From positions 1 to 19,086 of the forward strand of contig CAZLCK010000026.1 of NCBI GenBank assembly GCA_964558235.1: DNA of 19,086 bases, in the 5' to 3' direction. Both the position numbers and the translations under genes were made by a program. This stretch comes from CAZLCK01 sp964558235. Its GTDB lineage: Bacteria; Actinomycetota; Coriobacteriia; Coriobacteriales; CADBOM01. Below the pieces are notes generated by a model. That model was not told the DNA's origin, did not search any database, and was given only the letters and a program-made list of their open reading frames with translations. Shown in pieces: positions 1-6,828 of this stretch (positions are counted from its first letter, which is position 1; the number at the start of each line of letters is the position of its first letter).

Positions 1-408
1 AAGGATTGCTGCTGCTTCTAACGAAGTAAAATAGCCGCTGCTACTTTCTGCGGCGTTTAGCAAGCTTGTTCGCAACGTGCTACTTGCATAGGTATTATTA
101 GAATAACTAAACACCGTTTGACCCCATGCGGTATCTGATAGCAAAAACAGGGCTGAACCGCTGTAATCTGCACCTGCGCTGTCTTTGTATGTATCGCCGT
201 TGCCACTGGTGGACAATACGCTCCAAGAAACTTCGTCTGTACCGTTTTTGCCGAAATATATCGTATCGCCTTCTTCTATAACACCTGCTCCCATATGGAT
301 AGCAGCCGTGGCGTCATCATTTTCTTGTGCCATAGCTCCTGCGGGAAACATGCTTAGCGTAAGACATGCCGCCACAAGTAGGCTTATCGCACTTCTTGTT
401 TTCTTCAT
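1..408 (-). CDS. secreted DUF6273-like surface protein, N-terminal part (3' end beyond window)
   Basis: The minus strand is open from an ATG at 408 to the left edge, giving the first 136 residues; the rest is outside the window. AAGGA lies about 8 nt before the ATG. The first 27 residues form a classic signal peptide: basic start (MKKTR), hydrophobic core, and an AMA cleavage site before QEN. The mature part has the pattern of DUF6273 modules of Gram-positive surface proteins: GDTIYFGK, then a W-S-V-L strand, an ALFLLSD strand and a late segment of the type S-x-L-R-T-S-L-L-N. DUF6273 function is unknown; such modules occur in large exported, often cell-wall-linked proteins. The protein probably continues for several hundred residues, but an anchor cannot be seen. 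Its far-upstream promoter candidate contains a poly-G spacer (575-605). I am sure of an exported protein and less sure of the domain name. Confidence 0.8.
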   Translation of the reverse strand, partial: MKKTRSAISLLVAACLTLSMFPAGAMAQENDDATAAIHMGAGVIEEGDTIYFGKNGTDEVSWSVLSTSGNGDTYKDSAGADYSGSALFLLSDTAWGQTVFSYSNNTYASSTLRTSLLNAAESSSGYFTSLEAAAIL

Positions 409-803
409 CTGCAGTCCTTTTATATCTCTTTTACATCTTTATTGAGATAAAAGTGTGTTTTAGTACTTTTTGTCTCTCTTTGTTTTTTTGTGCCCTTTTT
501 CTTTTCAGCACAGATATCTGCAGAAGGTAGTCTTTCTAATCTTTTAGACACCAAATCTCTGCGTAATCACTGGAAGAGTACCCCCCCCCCCGCATGTTTT
601 GTCAACGGGCAAGTTCTAGCGAACGTTGCAACACCCCTATAAGAGGGAGGGGGTTTGAATTCAACAAGCGGGGATGCCAAAGGCCTTTCCAAACTTTTCA
701 AACTCAGCATCCCCTAGAGGGATTAATCTGCAAGCAGGAGAGGATGAAAGCCTTCAGGTGTTGGTGGTAAGTTTAAGAAGTTTCCACGTTTAGAGATTCT
801 CAA
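409..803. other. gene-free region rich in inverted repeats
   Basis: No convincing coding sequence is present. From left to right it holds an A+T-rich leader for the gene at 408, the poly-C/G tract at 581-591, and a run of hairpins. These are GCAAGTTC/GAACgTTGC at 609-629 (one bulged base), a TTGAATTCAA palindrome near 655, and GGGGATGC/GCATCCCC at 670-677/707-714, which encloses AAAGGCCTTT (679-688). I recognise no riboswitch class. It may hold an unannotated structured RNA or the remains of a mobile element. Confidence 0.5.
575..605 (-). promoter_or_regulatory. candidate promoter with poly-G tract between -35 and -10
   Basis: On the minus strand a perfect TTGACA (605-600) is followed by eight bases, a run of 11 G (591-581) and TACTCT (580-575). 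The spacer is 19 nt, longer than the ideal 17, and 9 G would give 17. The downstream gene on this strand is the secreted protein starting at 408, which implies a leader of about 160 nt. The -10 match is weak (3 of 6). A second possible promoter lies nearer the gene around 440-475 (a TTTTATCT-like -10), so this may not be the only start. Confidence 0.4.
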
Positions 804-831
804 CTATCGGCCGTTCGAGAGAGTCTCTAAA
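789..831 (-). terminator. hairpin spanning the toxin stop codon
   Basis: Positions 789-801 and 819-831 form a 13-bp stem (one G-T pair) with a 17-nt loop. The stop codon of the toxin gene (806-804) lies inside the loop. There is no clear U-tract after it, so it may end transcription only weakly or protect the 3' end of the toxin mRNA. Confidence 0.4.
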
Positions 832-1121
832 TCTCTTTTGGAGTAGATTACCCTAGAAACCGTAACAAGTTTATTCTTTTCGTCCACACGATAGAAAAGA
901 ATATAGTTTTGTACTGGTGCTTTTCGATACTCGTATTCCAATGGTTTGATAGGTGCGTAAACAGGATATGTGTATGGAAATTCCGCTAATCTGTTTCCTG
1001 CTTCAAATATTGCTTCTGATAATCGTTCAGCTGCCGTAGGATTATTTAAATCAAAAGCAATATATCTCATAATTTCCAAAACATCTTGAAGCGCAACAGG
1101 AAGATATTCGACTTTATACAC
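804..1121 (-). CDS. RelE/ParE-family toxin of a type II toxin-antitoxin pair
   Basis: The 105-residue protein has the RelE/ParE pattern. It has a short first strand (YKVEYLPVALQDV), two helices containing Y-I-A-F-D-L, a central F-P-Y-x-Y-P segment, a basic strand (EYRKAP) followed by YILFYRVDE, and a final strand with VSRVIYSKRD. Spacing and length fit ParE-like toxins, which poison gyrase, but RelE-type ribosome-dependent mRNA cleavage cannot be excluded. The GTG start overlaps the last 8 nt of the antitoxin gene and has AGGAG just before it, so translation is coupled. The antitoxin gene comes first, as is usual for Phd/YefM pairs. No frameshift or missing segment is seen. Confidence 0.87.
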   Translation of the reverse strand: MYKVEYLPVALQDVLEIMRYIAFDLNNPTAAERLSEAIFEAGNRLAEFPYTYPVYAPIKPLEYEYRKAPVQNYILFYRVDEKNKLVTVSRVIYSKRDLETLSNGR

Positions 1122-1392
1122 CCTGCTCCTTCCTGATTGTCGCTTTCATGGCATCCAGCACTTCTTTTGATGAATAGCGTTTATTTGTTATTTGCGCTTC
1201 TTTTTCAGCTTCCTGAAGCTTAAAATAGACCTCACTTTCAAACTGTAAATTAGCAAACGCCTCCATGCTTAAAACCACCATATCACCATAACCATTCTTG
1301 GTTAAAAATACAGGCTGAGCTGTCTCGTGTACGATTCTCGAGATTTCACTAAAATTGTTTCTTAAATCCGAAACAGGTCTGATCATGTTCAT
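1114..1392 (-). CDS. Phd/YefM-family antitoxin
   Basis: The 92-residue protein opens with the Phd/YefM DNA-binding fold: IRPVSDLRNNFSEI, a helix, then the strands PVFLTKNGYGDMVVLS and an EAF helix. The Phd motif P-V-x-x-L-R is intact. The C-terminal third (from about residue 55) is charged and helical, which in this family wraps around and neutralises the toxin. The ATG at 1392 is preceded by AAGGA about 9 nt upstream; a second ATG two codons later is possible. It is the first gene of a two-gene operon with the overlapping toxin gene. Family knowledge says the antitoxin, alone or with the toxin, represses its own promoter, and a palindrome lies just upstream. Confidence 0.87.
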   Translation of the reverse strand: MNMIRPVSDLRNNFSEISRIVHETAQPVFLTKNGYGDMVVLSMEAFANLQFESEVYFKLQEAEKEAQITNKRYSSKEVLDAMKATIRKEQGV

Positions 1393-1415
1393 AACATTCC
1401 ATCCTTATCTTGATC

Positions 1416-1453
1416 TTAGCGTAATTATGCTAAAACTATAACGCAATTTTAGC
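1416..1453 (-). promoter_or_regulatory. operator-like palindromes upstream of the antitoxin gene
   Basis: TTAGC-N8-GCTAA (1416-1433) is an 18-bp near-perfect palindrome with one mismatched pair. Its right arm is reused in GCTAAAA-N11-TTTTAGC (1429-1453). Three half-sites thus lie 20-60 bp before the antitoxin start, the usual place for autoregulation. CATAAT and TATAGT within it on the minus strand are possible -10 elements. Binding is inferred. Confidence 0.5.
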
Positions 1454-1527
1454 ACGGGGAAAGTGGGAAATTGTGTTGGGCTTAACAGAGCTTTTAAACC
1501 GAATCGCCTAAATTATCATAGACAAAA

Positions 1528-1577
1528 AGTTAGCCTTATTGTACTCTAATCGCATTAAGTTAAAGAAAGTTAACTTA
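1528..1577 (+). promoter_or_regulatory. candidate metal-regulator operator upstream of DUF3793-flavodoxin operon
   Basis: TAAGTTAA-N6-TTAACTTA (1556-1577) is a perfect palindrome with 8-bp arms, ending 11 nt before the DUF3793 start codon. Exactly 30 bp upstream, AGTTAG (1528-1533) begins a degraded copy with a weak right arm (TGTACT). The arm sequence, N6 spacer and 30-bp phasing match the pair upstream of the ABC operon (6608-6658). Confidence 0.55.
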
Positions 1578-1588
1578 TTAGGAGCTAT

Positions 1589-2248
1589 ATGGGACATATT
1601 ATGGACGCTTGCTTCTTTGATTTCGCTGAAGCTGACAACTCAGGCGAGCTCTTAGAGATGCAATTTGTTCAATGTCTCATCTGTCAAGCAGGTCTTGTGA
1701 TCGCCTCAAAAAAGCCAGCTGCTCTTTTTGGTTTTAGACCGCGATACAAAGAAATTAACACTGAAATTCAGCAAGCGGTTGTTGCCCTTATAGATATCTA
1801 TGAAAATCAAACTTCGATTTTTGGATTCCATCTAACACTTTTAGGATGGCAGCGTAATAGGGCGATGATTTTAGTTTGGCGCCCACAGTTAATCGATTCA
1901 CTTTTAGCCGAGCGCGATGTTCAACAATTTTTACTAGAAAATCAACTTTCACAACATTGCGACGCATTAATAGATGAATTCATTCTGCTTCTTAAGGCAT
2001 TTTATGCAAGTGGCAATAGATTCCCTCACGAAATTGGTGTTGTCTTGGGATACCCAGTTGAAGACGTAAGAGGATTTATCTCTGATGGTGGCAAGGGATC
2101 TATAACGCATGGACGTTGGCGTGTTTATGGCGATATCGATGTTGCATCTAGACGATTTGCAGAGCTAGATGCTGCAGACAAAAACATTAAAAAGCTTTTC
2201 TTTGAAGGAAAGTCGATGAGAGAACTTTTAAATACACACTCTTTTTAA
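1589..2248 (+). CDS. DUF3793 family protein
   Basis: The 219-residue cytoplasmic protein has the DUF3793 pattern. The N-terminal part has QCLICQAGLVIASKKPAALFGF, the middle a strand AMILVWRP, and the C-terminal part the diagnostic FPHEIGVVLGYPVEDVRGFI followed by G-R-W-R-V-Y-G-D. The biochemical role of the family is unknown; from family knowledge it is often found beside flavodoxin and iron-transport genes. AGGAG precedes the ATG at 1589 by only 4 nt; the in-frame ATG at 1601 is an alternative. It is 36 bp upstream of the flavodoxin gene, so one operon is likely, and a strong palindrome sits just before it. A role in metal or redox homeostasis is an inference from context. Confidence 0.83.
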   Translation: MGHIMDACFFDFAEADNSGELLEMQFVQCLICQAGLVIASKKPAALFGFRPRYKEINTEIQQAVVALIDIYENQTSIFGFHLTLLGWQRNRAMILVWRPQLIDSLLAERDVQQFLLENQLSQHCDALIDEFILLLKAFYASGNRFPHEIGVVLGYPVEDVRGFISDGGKGSITHGRWRVYGDIDVASRRFAELDAADKNIKKLFFEGKSMRELLNTHSF

Positions 2249-2284
2249 GGTTTAAAAGCTCATAAATAGAAAGGAAGAAGGTAC

Positions 2285-2713
2285 ATGAGCAAAAACATCG
2301 CAATAGTTTATTGGTCGGGAACAGGTAACACTGAGAAAATGGCACAGGTGATGGAAGAAGGTGCCACAGAAGCTGGAGCAACTGCAAAGGTATTTGAAGT
2401 GTCAAGTTTTTCTGCAGATAATGTCTCGTCCTATGATGCATTTGCATTTGGTTGTCCTTCAATGGGTGCCGAAGAGCTTGAGGCTGATGAATTTGAGCCC
2501 GTCTGGAATGATTGCAAGAATGTTTTAGGTGATAAGCCTGTTGTCCTATTTGGAAGCTATGGTTGGGGTTCAGGCGAATGGATGGATATTTGGGAAGATG
2601 ATGCAAAGTCTGCCGGAATTAATGTGCTGACTACCGTCATTGCCAATGAATATCCAAATGATGATGAGATTGAGGAATGTAAAAAGGCAGCAAGCTCACT
2701 CGTAAGTGCCTAA
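2285..2713 (+). CDS. flavodoxin
   Basis: The 142-residue protein is a short-chain flavodoxin, a cytoplasmic FMN-binding electron carrier that can replace ferredoxin when iron is scarce. The phosphate-binding loop WSGTGNTEKMA is at residues 10-20, the FGCPSMG loop at about 55-61, and the third FMN loop FGSYGWGSGEWMD at about 88-100. Length and order match the family with nothing missing. The start ATG follows a purine-rich GGAAGAAGG. It is the second gene after the DUF3793 gene. Redox partners are not evident here, though the pyruvate-type and radical-SAM enzymes of anaerobes are usual ones; the radical-SAM activase at the right end could in principle be a client. Confidence 0.93.
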   Translation: MSKNIAIVYWSGTGNTEKMAQVMEEGATEAGATAKVFEVSSFSADNVSSYDAFAFGCPSMGAEELEADEFEPVWNDCKNVLGDKPVVLFGSYGWGSGEWMDIWEDDAKSAGINVLTTVIANEYPNDDEIEECKKAASSLVSA

Positions 2714-2837
2714 TTTTAATTACTACTTATATATGTGATCAAATTCTTTTTTTCCAATTACACCTTTATTTGAATTTTGGCCTATAACTCTGAATTTTAA
2801 TTATGATCTTGTTAAAAGATCTCAAGCACACTACAAG

Positions 2838-2877
2838 AAGCACGTGGCAGTGCAATTATTGCATTCGCTACGTGCTT
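2838..2877. terminator. long hairpin between convergent operons
   Basis: AAGCACGTGGC (2838-2848) pairs with GCTACGTGCTT (2867-2877), giving 11 bp with one G-T pair. Inside it TGCAAT/ATTGCA (2851-2856/2858-2863) forms a second stem. It lies between the flavodoxin gene (+) and the ABC operon (-), where a bidirectional terminator is expected. Neither side has a clean T-run, so termination is inferred from position and stem length. Confidence 0.45.
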
Positions 2878-2905
2878 GCTCTTCATAAACAAAAAACTTT
2901 AAAAG

Positions 2906-3041
2906 ACAACTTGGCACAACTGCCAACTTATCGCATGTACCAACCCATCGTACATGCCAACCTATCACACGTGCGGACCCATCGTGTATGCCAGCTTATC
3001 GTACATGCCAACTTGTCATACGTGCGAACCTACATATTTAA
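2906..3041. repeat. 17-bp tandem repeat array (six clear units plus degenerate ends)
   Basis: Units begin at 2923, 2940, 2957, 2974, 2991 and 3008, exactly 17 bp apart, with degenerate flanking copies at 2906 and 3025. The approximate consensus is CCAACYYATCRYACRTG. Units 1-3 resemble units 4-6, giving a 51-bp higher order. The last 8 bases of every clear unit alternate strictly between pyrimidine and purine. Neighbouring units can pair, for example GCATGTAC (2933-2940) with GTACATGC (2950-2957). The array ends at the stop codon of the second ABC gene. Confidence 0.8.
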
Positions 3042-4780
3042 GAAAGCTGCCATGTCGCGCTTTGTTTTTGTAAATCTAACATTTTCTTAAAGAGTCCATC
3101 TGCCTTTATAAGCTCTTGTGGATTTCCTTCTTCAGCAACTTTTCCTTCACAAAGAACAACGATCTTATCTGCTGATTCTATTGTGCGCATTCTATGAGCT
3201 ATAACCAGTACAGTCTTTCCAGCCAAGAGTCTAGAGAGTGCACCTTGTATTTTCGTTTCGTTTTCAACATCTAAACTTGCCGTTGCTTCATCAAGTAGAA
3301 CAATTGGAGCATTCTTTAGCAGAGCACGCGCGATCGAGATTCTTTGACGTTCACCACCAGAAAGTCTGATTCCATTTTCGCCAATCTGACTTTGATAGCC
3401 TTCCGGCAACTTTTGTATAAATTCATCACAATTTGCAGCCTTAGCTGCTTCTAAGACCTCTTCATCGGTTGCGCCGTGCTTTCCGAGTCTTATATTTTCC
3501 ATAACAGTGTCATCAAATAGAACAACATCTTGGAAAACCATCGAATAGTCACTTAGTAAGATTTCAGGATCAACTGTCGAAATATCAATCCCGCCAACTT
3601 CGATTTTGCCACCATCGATATCCCAAAGACGTGCTGCAAGTTTTGCACATGTACTCTTTCCCGAACCAGAAGGGCCAACCAAAGCGGTTACCTCTCCCTC
3701 CTTGGCCACAAAACTTACTCCATGCAAAACCTCAGCGTTTCCATAGCCAAAGTGCACATTGTCAAATTTAATATCATGGCCAGAAGGGTTAAATTCCTCA
3801 ACACCTTCAGCAGTGTCCATCTCATAGATTTCAGTCATGCGGTCGGCCGATACTTGCGAGATAAAAAGCTCAGCAATTAGCTCTAAACTTTGATCAAATG
3901 GTGCATAAACGCGTGTAATAACCAACAGGAATAAAAACATCACCATAAAGTCGACTGTGCCTGAAAGTATTAGAGAAGCTCCTAATAATACAGTAGTAGC
4001 AACACCAAGACGCATTATCATGCTCGAAGCGTTAATAATGACACCTGTGGTAACTTCACTCTTGATCATCACCTTTTCGTGATGATCGATCTTTTGATTT
4101 AGTCCTTTTAGATATTTTTCTTCTTGATTTGTTGAGCGAATTTCTCTGACATTTTCTAGAGCTTCTTGGATTCCATCAGAGACGGCTACGGAGGCTTTCT
4201 TTAAACGCTCAGAAGATTTAGCAGTAAACTTCTTGCCTCCAAACAAAAGAGCAAATGCCACAGGAACGCCCCATAAACATGCAATTGCAAGTCTCCAGTC
4301 GACAATGAAAAGACAGACTGCAACCAGGATGGTTGAAATGTAAGATCCATATAGATAACCCAAAACATGCGACCAAACATGTTCCATCCGATTAACATCG
4401 CTCATGATGGTCTCGGTCAGATCGGCGATATCCCTTTTGCCAAAATATCCAAGAGGAAGTTTGCGTAGACGCTCAGCCAATCTAATGCGTGTGTCTTTTA
4501 CTTCATCATAAACTAGGCCATAAGTTGCGTGATACTGCTGATAGTGAGTGATGAAGGACAAAATCAAAAATACAACTACCATAATGACGGCGCTCCACAG
4601 AGCAGGTAAAGGGTCGTTTCGAGTTAGCGTATCCATAAATCCAGACATAATAAGATAGAGGATACTTACCCCTGACATCACAACAAGGTTGACAATAACA
4701 GTCCAAAATGTGCCTTTTTTAGTATTTGAAACTCCCTTTTCAGTTAGAGCGTATTTGCGTTGGAATTTTTCACCAAACAT
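3038..4780 (-). CDS. exporter-fold ABC transporter, ATP-binding/permease subunit 2
   Basis: This 580-residue half-transporter has an N-terminal six-helix membrane domain (about residues 20-310) and a C-terminal nucleotide-binding domain. Walker A GPSGSGKST is at 369-377, the Q-loop VFQD at about 415-418, the signature LSGGE at 473-477, Walker B IVLLDEAT at 493-500 with D-loop SLD, and the switch histidine in IAHRM at 529. All ATPase motifs look intact. Its ATG directly follows the stop codon of the upstream half-transporter (TAAATG), so the two form a heterodimer and are translationally coupled. The substrate is unknown. Most such pairs are exporters, but some (YbtPQ, IrtAB) import iron-siderophores, and the shared operator with the flavodoxin operon favours a metal-related cargo. 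Confidence 0.92.
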   Translation of the reverse strand: MFGEKFQRKYALTEKGVSNTKKGTFWTVIVNLVVMSGVSILYLIMSGFMDTLTRNDPLPALWSAVIMVVVFLILSFITHYQQYHATYGLVYDEVKDTRIRLAERLRKLPLGYFGKRDIADLTETIMSDVNRMEHVWSHVLGYLYGSYISTILVAVCLFIVDWRLAIACLWGVPVAFALLFGGKKFTAKSSERLKKASVAVSDGIQEALENVREIRSTNQEEKYLKGLNQKIDHHEKVMIKSEVTTGVIINASSMIMRLGVATTVLLGASLILSGTVDFMVMFLFLLVITRVYAPFDQSLELIAELFISQVSADRMTEIYEMDTAEGVEEFNPSGHDIKFDNVHFGYGNAEVLHGVSFVAKEGEVTALVGPSGSGKSTCAKLAARLWDIDGGKIEVGGIDISTVDPEILLSDYSMVFQDVVLFDDTVMENIRLGKHGATDEEVLEAAKAANCDEFIQKLPEGYQSQIGENGIRLSGGERQRISIARALLKNAPIVLLDEATASLDVENETKIQGALSRLLAGKTVLVIAHRMRTIESADKIVVLCEGKVAEEGNPQELIKADGLFKKMLDLQKQSATWQLS

Positions 4781-5017
4781 TTATTGAACCTCCTTGTTAC
4801 TTGTGATCTTCCATTGGACTGCCTTGTTGTAGTCGAGCCACATTCTTGAATAGAGTCCTTCGATTGATACAAGCTCTTCATGAGTTCCAATTTGTTCGAT
4901 ATGCCCTTCGTTTAAGACGACTATCTTGTCTGCTCCAATAACAGTTGAAAGTCTATGAGCAATCATGATCACTGTGCGATCTTTTGTTAGCACATTAAAT
5001 GCTTTTTGAATAAGCAC
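4781..5017 (-). pseudogene. C-terminal fragment of ABC transporter subunit 1, separated by a frameshift
   Basis: This frame carries the missing end of the preceding nucleotide-binding domain: LIQKAFNVLTKDRTVIMIAHRLSTV with the switch histidine, then the usual KIVVLNEG strand and G-T-H-E-E-L. It continues the 4987-6582 frame in the -1 frame. Joining ENE with VLIQKAF would give an ordinary ABC sequence, so a single lost base around 5017 explains the break. A GTG at 5017 could only start a 78-residue fragment with no Walker A, which would not function alone. The fragment's stop abuts the start of the next gene. Sequencing error, a true mutation and programmed frameshifting all remain possible. 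Confidence 0.85.
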
Positions 5018-6582
5018 TCATTTTCTGGATCTGCAAAAGCAGTCGCCTCATCCAAGACAACAATGGGAGCATTTTTTAATATTGCTCCAGCTAAAGCAAT
5101 TCTTTGCTGCTCTCCGCCAGATAGAAACGTTGATTTTGTACCTATGACTGTATCGATCCCATCGGGTAACTTATCGATAATGTCTTGGCATTGTGCAGCT
5201 TGCAAAGCTTGCATTACTTCTTCGCGTGTGGCCTGTGGTCTGTTTGCGACAACATTTTCAAAAATAGAAGTCTTAAATAAATGGTTGTTTTGAAAAACAA
5301 AGGCGATATGATCCATAAGTGCATGCGGATCGATCTCTTTTACGTCAACGCCTCCAACTTCAACCGAGCCTTTAGTAACATCCCAAAAGCGGGGTATTAA
5401 GCTTGCTGCAGTAGTTTTTCCTCCACCAGAAGGTCCAACCAATGCAACTGTTTGTCTACTCTCAACAACAAAAGAAATATCTTCAAGCGCTGGTCTTGTT
5501 GCTCCTTCATAAGTAAAGGTGACATTTTTAAACTCAATACTATTATTAGCGGGAGTTTTAGGATTAGTTGGTGTAGTTAGTTGTGGAGCGTTAAAGACAC
5601 TACTCATTCGTTGAACTGCGCTTTGTGCGAGCATAACTCCAGAGGCAACAAACATAATTCTTGCTAATGAAGTTGAAATTATTGCAGAAAAAACAGCATA
5701 AAATGCAAAGTTTGTTACAAATGATCCAAAGTCGCCGTTCATTACAGCGTAAGGAGCAAGTATTAACGCAACAGGAACTAAAAATACAAAAGCACCCTCA
5801 GTAAATGTTAAGTTTATAGATTGTGGAGTTCTACATGCATCTTCTTGAAAATATGATGCCATCTTACTGTAGTCTTCGATAGCTTCTTTAAAAGCTCTAA
5901 ATGAATAGACGGTCTGTTGAAATACTTTTACAACTGGGATTCCACGTACATACTCTGTACCAGCTTTGCTCATGCGGTCAAGGGCGGTTTGATATTCCAT
6001 AACAAATTTTGCATTTTTGCCACCCATCATCGAAAACATGGCAATAATTGAGATTGCTGCTGCCAAAAGACATGCAATTCCCATGACCCAATCAAATACA
6101 AACATCAAAACAATCATCGAGATAAACATCACGATTGTTCCAACTATGTCAGCTAGATTGTGAGCTAAAAGTGTTTCGGTATCTGCTGCAGCTGCATCAA
6201 TTTTGTTGCGAATGAGCCCAGAAGCATTGGAGTCAAAGTAGCCCAATGGAGCCTTCATCATGCGTGCCATGCCTTCTTTTCTAATGTTGGATGCTGTACG
6301 AAACGCTGCAAGATGTGTGCAGATTAAGCCAATGAAATAGATAAGAATTCCACCAACTGCAAAGCCAAATGCTATCCATCCATATGTTGTGATATTGGTT
6401 GCTTGTGCCCAATTTGGAGCAACTGCAATGAGATCTCTTGCTACTAGCCAGATACAAATATAGGGGATCATGCTCAAAAGCATCGCTAGTCCAGAAAGAA
6501 TCATTCCGAAATAGGTGAGGACTTTATGTCCCTTAGCAAAACTGAGTAATGTCGCTATGTCATTTGACCTCTGTTCTTTCAT
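4987..6582 (-). CDS. exporter-fold ABC transporter, ATP-binding/permease subunit 1 (frameshifted near 3' end)
   Basis: First half of the heterodimeric ABC transporter; as read here, 531 residues. The membrane domain spans about residues 20-320. The nucleotide-binding domain follows, with Walker A GPSGGGKTT at 383-391, Q-loop VFQNN at 429-433, signature LSGGE at 487-491 and Walker B IVVLDEAT at 507-514. The D-loop AFADPENE differs from the common SALD type; I recall this variant from iron-siderophore transporters of the YbtP/IrtA kind, which is suggestive only. After residue 522 the frame runs into FKKHLMC and a stop, losing the H-loop; the true end continues in another frame to 4781. The ATG at 6582 lies 13 nt from a strong GGAGG, with a 3-codon mini-ORF between. 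Two palindromes lie upstream. Confidence 0.88.
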   Translation of the reverse strand: MKEQRSNDIATLLSFAKGHKVLTYFGMILSGLAMLLSMIPYICIWLVARDLIAVAPNWAQATNITTYGWIAFGFAVGGILIYFIGLICTHLAAFRTASNIRKEGMARMMKAPLGYFDSNASGLIRNKIDAAAADTETLLAHNLADIVGTIVMFISMIVLMFVFDWVMGIACLLAAAISIIAMFSMMGGKNAKFVMEYQTALDRMSKAGTEYVRGIPVVKVFQQTVYSFRAFKEAIEDYSKMASYFQEDACRTPQSINLTFTEGAFVFLVPVALILAPYAVMNGDFGSFVTNFAFYAVFSAIISTSLARIMFVASGVMLAQSAVQRMSSVFNAPQLTTPTNPKTPANNSIEFKNVTFTYEGATRPALEDISFVVESRQTVALVGPSGGGKTTAASLIPRFWDVTKGSVEVGGVDVKEIDPHALMDHIAFVFQNNHLFKTSIFENVVANRPQATREEVMQALQAAQCQDIIDKLPDGIDTVIGTKSTFLSGGEQQRIALAGAILKNAPIVVLDEATAFADPENECLFKKHLMC

Positions 6583-6600
6583 TGGAACATAGTCACCTCC
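6579..6600 (-). promoter_or_regulatory. strong ribosome binding site with 3-codon mini-ORF before the ABC operon
   Basis: GGAGGTGA (6600-6593) is followed after 5 nt (counted from GGAGG) by ATG TTC CAA TGA (6590-6579), encoding MFQ. Its TGA overlaps the ABC start as ATGA. The ABC start itself is 13 nt from GGAGG, too far for best use. Initiation at the mini-ORF followed by re-initiation is therefore plausible. Confidence 0.4.
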
Positions 6601-6607
6601 AAGTTTA

Positions 6608-6658
6608 TTTAGTTAGCTAAATCTAACTAAAGGTTAAAAAAGTTAGAATAAGCTAACT
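6608..6658 (-). promoter_or_regulatory. paired operator upstream of the ABC operon
   Basis: Site 1 is a perfect palindrome with 9-bp arms around N6 (6608-6616/6623-6631; core TTAGTTAG-N6-CTAACTAA). Site 2 is AGTTAG-N6-CTAACT (6641-6658). The cores start 30 bp apart, about three helical turns. The same arms, spacer and phasing recur before the DUF3793-flavodoxin operon. The size suggests a dimeric repressor; a DtxR/MntR-type metal regulator is one inference, although the classical DtxR box has a shorter spacer. Confidence 0.6.
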
Positions 6659-6828
6659 CACGGATAAAAAAATAAAAGCGAAACTAATACCTTTTTGCTT
6701 TCGAGTTGATTATATATTTCTTTTTCATTTCTCAATAATGCGAATAGTTGAGTGATCAATTTTTTGCTTTTGTAAGACTTTAAGATTGGTAGAATTATAA
6801 AAGTAAAAACGCTTCGGATGGAGGCTTT

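Noticed and set aside
185..445. 86-residue plus-strand frame
   Set aside because: It is antisense to the secreted protein on the minus strand, which has a start, a ribosome site and a signal peptide.
600..760. Riboswitch (cobalamin, FMN, TPP or glycine)
   Set aside because: None of the conserved core sequences of these classes could be found on either strand, and no suitable downstream gene lies close.
2923..3024. Possible CRISPR array
   Set aside because: The 17-bp units are directly adjacent with no spacers, and they are too short and too variable for CRISPR repeats.
2803..3090. 95-residue plus-strand frame with a 17-residue internal repeat
   Set aside because: The protein repeat is only the 51-bp order of the 17-bp DNA array. 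There is no ribosome site and the end runs into the ABC gene on the other strand.
5010..5022. Programmed -1 frameshift site in the ABC gene
   Set aside because: The sequence C AAA AAG lacks the X XXY YYZ form and no clear downstream stimulatory stem was seen. Kept as a possibility but not called.
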